Part shown: positions 62,891 to 64,000 of the stretch, piece by piece
Position numbering within the stretch: position 1 is the stretch's first letter
How the letters are laid out: every line of letters begins with the position of its first letter
From: Xiphias gladius
Taxonomy: Eukaryota > Chordata > Actinopteri > Istiophoriformes > Xiphiidae
Reading direction: 5' to 3'
Assembly: GCF_016859285.1 (NCBI RefSeq)
Contig: NC_053403.1
Span: forward strand, 25,683,448-25,747,447
Length of the DNA stretch: 64,000 nucleotides
Made by a program: the position numbers and the translations under genes
Notes under the pieces: model-generated
Databases searched by the model: none
What the model was told of the DNA's origin: nothing
What the model saw: only the letters and a program-made list of their open reading frames with translations

Positions 62891-63291
62891 TGTGTAAGGC
62901 GGTGGCTTGATATCACAGCGGGAGAGACGTCGTCCGACCAGAGGACAAAAGGAAAAAAAGGCCAAAGTGTGAAAACATGGCGACCGTATCGTTCATGACA
63001 TGACGGCACAGACGATCCAAACCCCCCGTACGCGGACTGTCGTCCGGCTCCGAACCAGCCTGTCTGATAACGGAACCCTGCCTCTGATTTCAGCCCGTGC
63101 TTCCTCTGGGTGGAAGTGGTCCCCGCAGACTCCTCCTCCGCAATCCCAGCCGGCACTAGCACTGCCAGCACGGCACGGCACGGCGCGGCGCCGCGCACGG
63201 GCCGGGGATACTTGTCTAGTCGGAGGGAAGCTGCTGTAGATTCTCTCAGGGCGTCTATTCCTGCAATTACGGTAGAGGGGGGTCTGTGCGG

Positions 63292-63319
63292 ATGGAGGAC
63301 GCCTCCAGGAGGCCTGACG
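63292..63319 (+). CDS. weak candidate first exon of a divergent plus-strand gene
   Basis: GTGCGGATGG is a fair start context, followed by nine codons (MEDASRRPD) and a consensus donor GTGAGT at 63320, at the edge of the CpG island and head to head with cep85l. Too short to identify; may be chance. Confidence 0.18.
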
Positions 63320-63359
63320 GTGAGTGCGTGTGGGGGAGTAACGAAGACTGTCCAGTAGA

Positions 63360-64000
63360 GACAGTGAAAATAAAGAGGTTGAGTTCTAGTCTCTGGAAAT
63401 TTGATTTTAAAAAATGTGTATTTGTTTTAACCTGTGTCAGTGGCTAAAGTAGTGACTTAAATTTGATTTAAGTCACTTTTCCGTTCTATTAATTCTGCAA
63501 CAGAGGAATTTAACTCGTTTACAAAATCGACTCTTTAGTGACAAATTGTTATTAAATTCCCAAACACGTCAGTATTTCCAATCCAATAAACCAATCAGAC
63601 AGTGGCCAGTGAGCTGTGATGTGGAAACCTTGGATTTTAAAACAGCTTTACATAATCTAATCTCCACCACTGACTGATTCCTGATGAGATGATCCCTGAG
63701 TATTTTAAAGAGGCGGGATCAGGCTTCCTCCAGTGATCAACAGTATTTGCTGTTGCACATCGACTGGTCAAAGTGTCGTCATACCGAGGTTTCCGGCCTC
63801 TGTGAGGTACTCGCTCTAACCATGAACTGGGAGCTATGTTCAAATCTCCTCTCGCTGCCCCTTCATCTGCCGGGACTGACTTTCCATTTATTTATGAGTG
63901 GTCCCATTTTCATATCTCTCACGTTAGCGCTATTGTTTTCTTCGTAGACACAAAGTAGGGAAGAAAGCGCCTGTTATAGATCTCAGATACCACCACTAGC
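63360..64000. other. unassigned sequence at the right end
   Basis: AT-rich, no coding exon or recognisable element seen on either strand. Confidence 0.5.

Larger units (their letters stand above)
60900..63350. promoter_or_regulatory. large CpG island over cep85l exon 1 and intron 1
   Basis: About 2.4 kb dense in CpG, including a NotI-type GCGGCCGC at 62639-62646 and ACGGCACGGCACGGCGCGGC near 63173, in contrast to the AT-rich DNA on both sides. The cep85l start codon (62890-62888) lies inside it, so its promoter is expected at about 62900-63300. No TATA box seen. Confidence 0.65.

Overview
The window is vertebrate nuclear DNA, almost certainly from a teleost fish. The genes are split by GT-AG introns, their predicted proteins match vertebrate ciliary, Golgi and centrosomal families, and the intergenic and intronic DNA carries a fish-type set of mobile elements: Tc1-like DNA transposons with long inverted repeats, L1-like, R2-like and RTE-like LINE remnants, and short dispersed repeats. 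I joined exons by hand from frame, splice sites and remembered family sequences. No alignment or database search was run.

Layout, left to right. (1) 1-10.9 kb, plus strand: a possible last exon of an unknown gene (74-166), then an actin-like gene (603-8690, 5' end outside the window). Its exons join in one frame into a long acidic, coiled-coil N-terminal region followed by a complete 375-residue actin fold. (2) 11.0-19.8 kb, plus: cfap206, complete in 12 exons (624 aa), with a perfect RFX X-box 67 bp upstream of its ATG. (3) 19.8-24.5 kb: no gene seen, only decayed transposons. (4) 24.9-45.8 kb, plus: gopc (PIST/CAL/FIG), complete in nine exons (444 aa), including a 24-nt microexon; its introns and downstream DNA hold Tc1-like elements. 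(5) 62.9-45.9 kb, minus: cep85l, nearly complete. Its first coding exon lies in a large CpG island and its stop is at 47273. It runs tail to tail with gopc. One internal coiled-coil segment could not be placed confidently. (6) 63.0-64.0 kb: the edge of the CpG island, with a weak candidate first exon of a divergent plus-strand gene.

The genes do not form a pathway. As I recall, gopc and cep85l both map to human 6q22 and cfap206 to 6q15, so the order partly reflects old chromosome 6 synteny. There are two themes: cilia and centrosome (cfap206 in the axoneme, cep85l at the centriole) and cytoskeleton or trafficking (the actin-like fusion, gopc). The points most worth a second look are the coiled-coil/actin fusion, the X-box promoter of cfap206, the gopc microexon, the cep85l exon 1 with a 14-bp perfect hairpin just inside intron 1, and near-identical crippled Tc1 copies inside gopc and cep85l.
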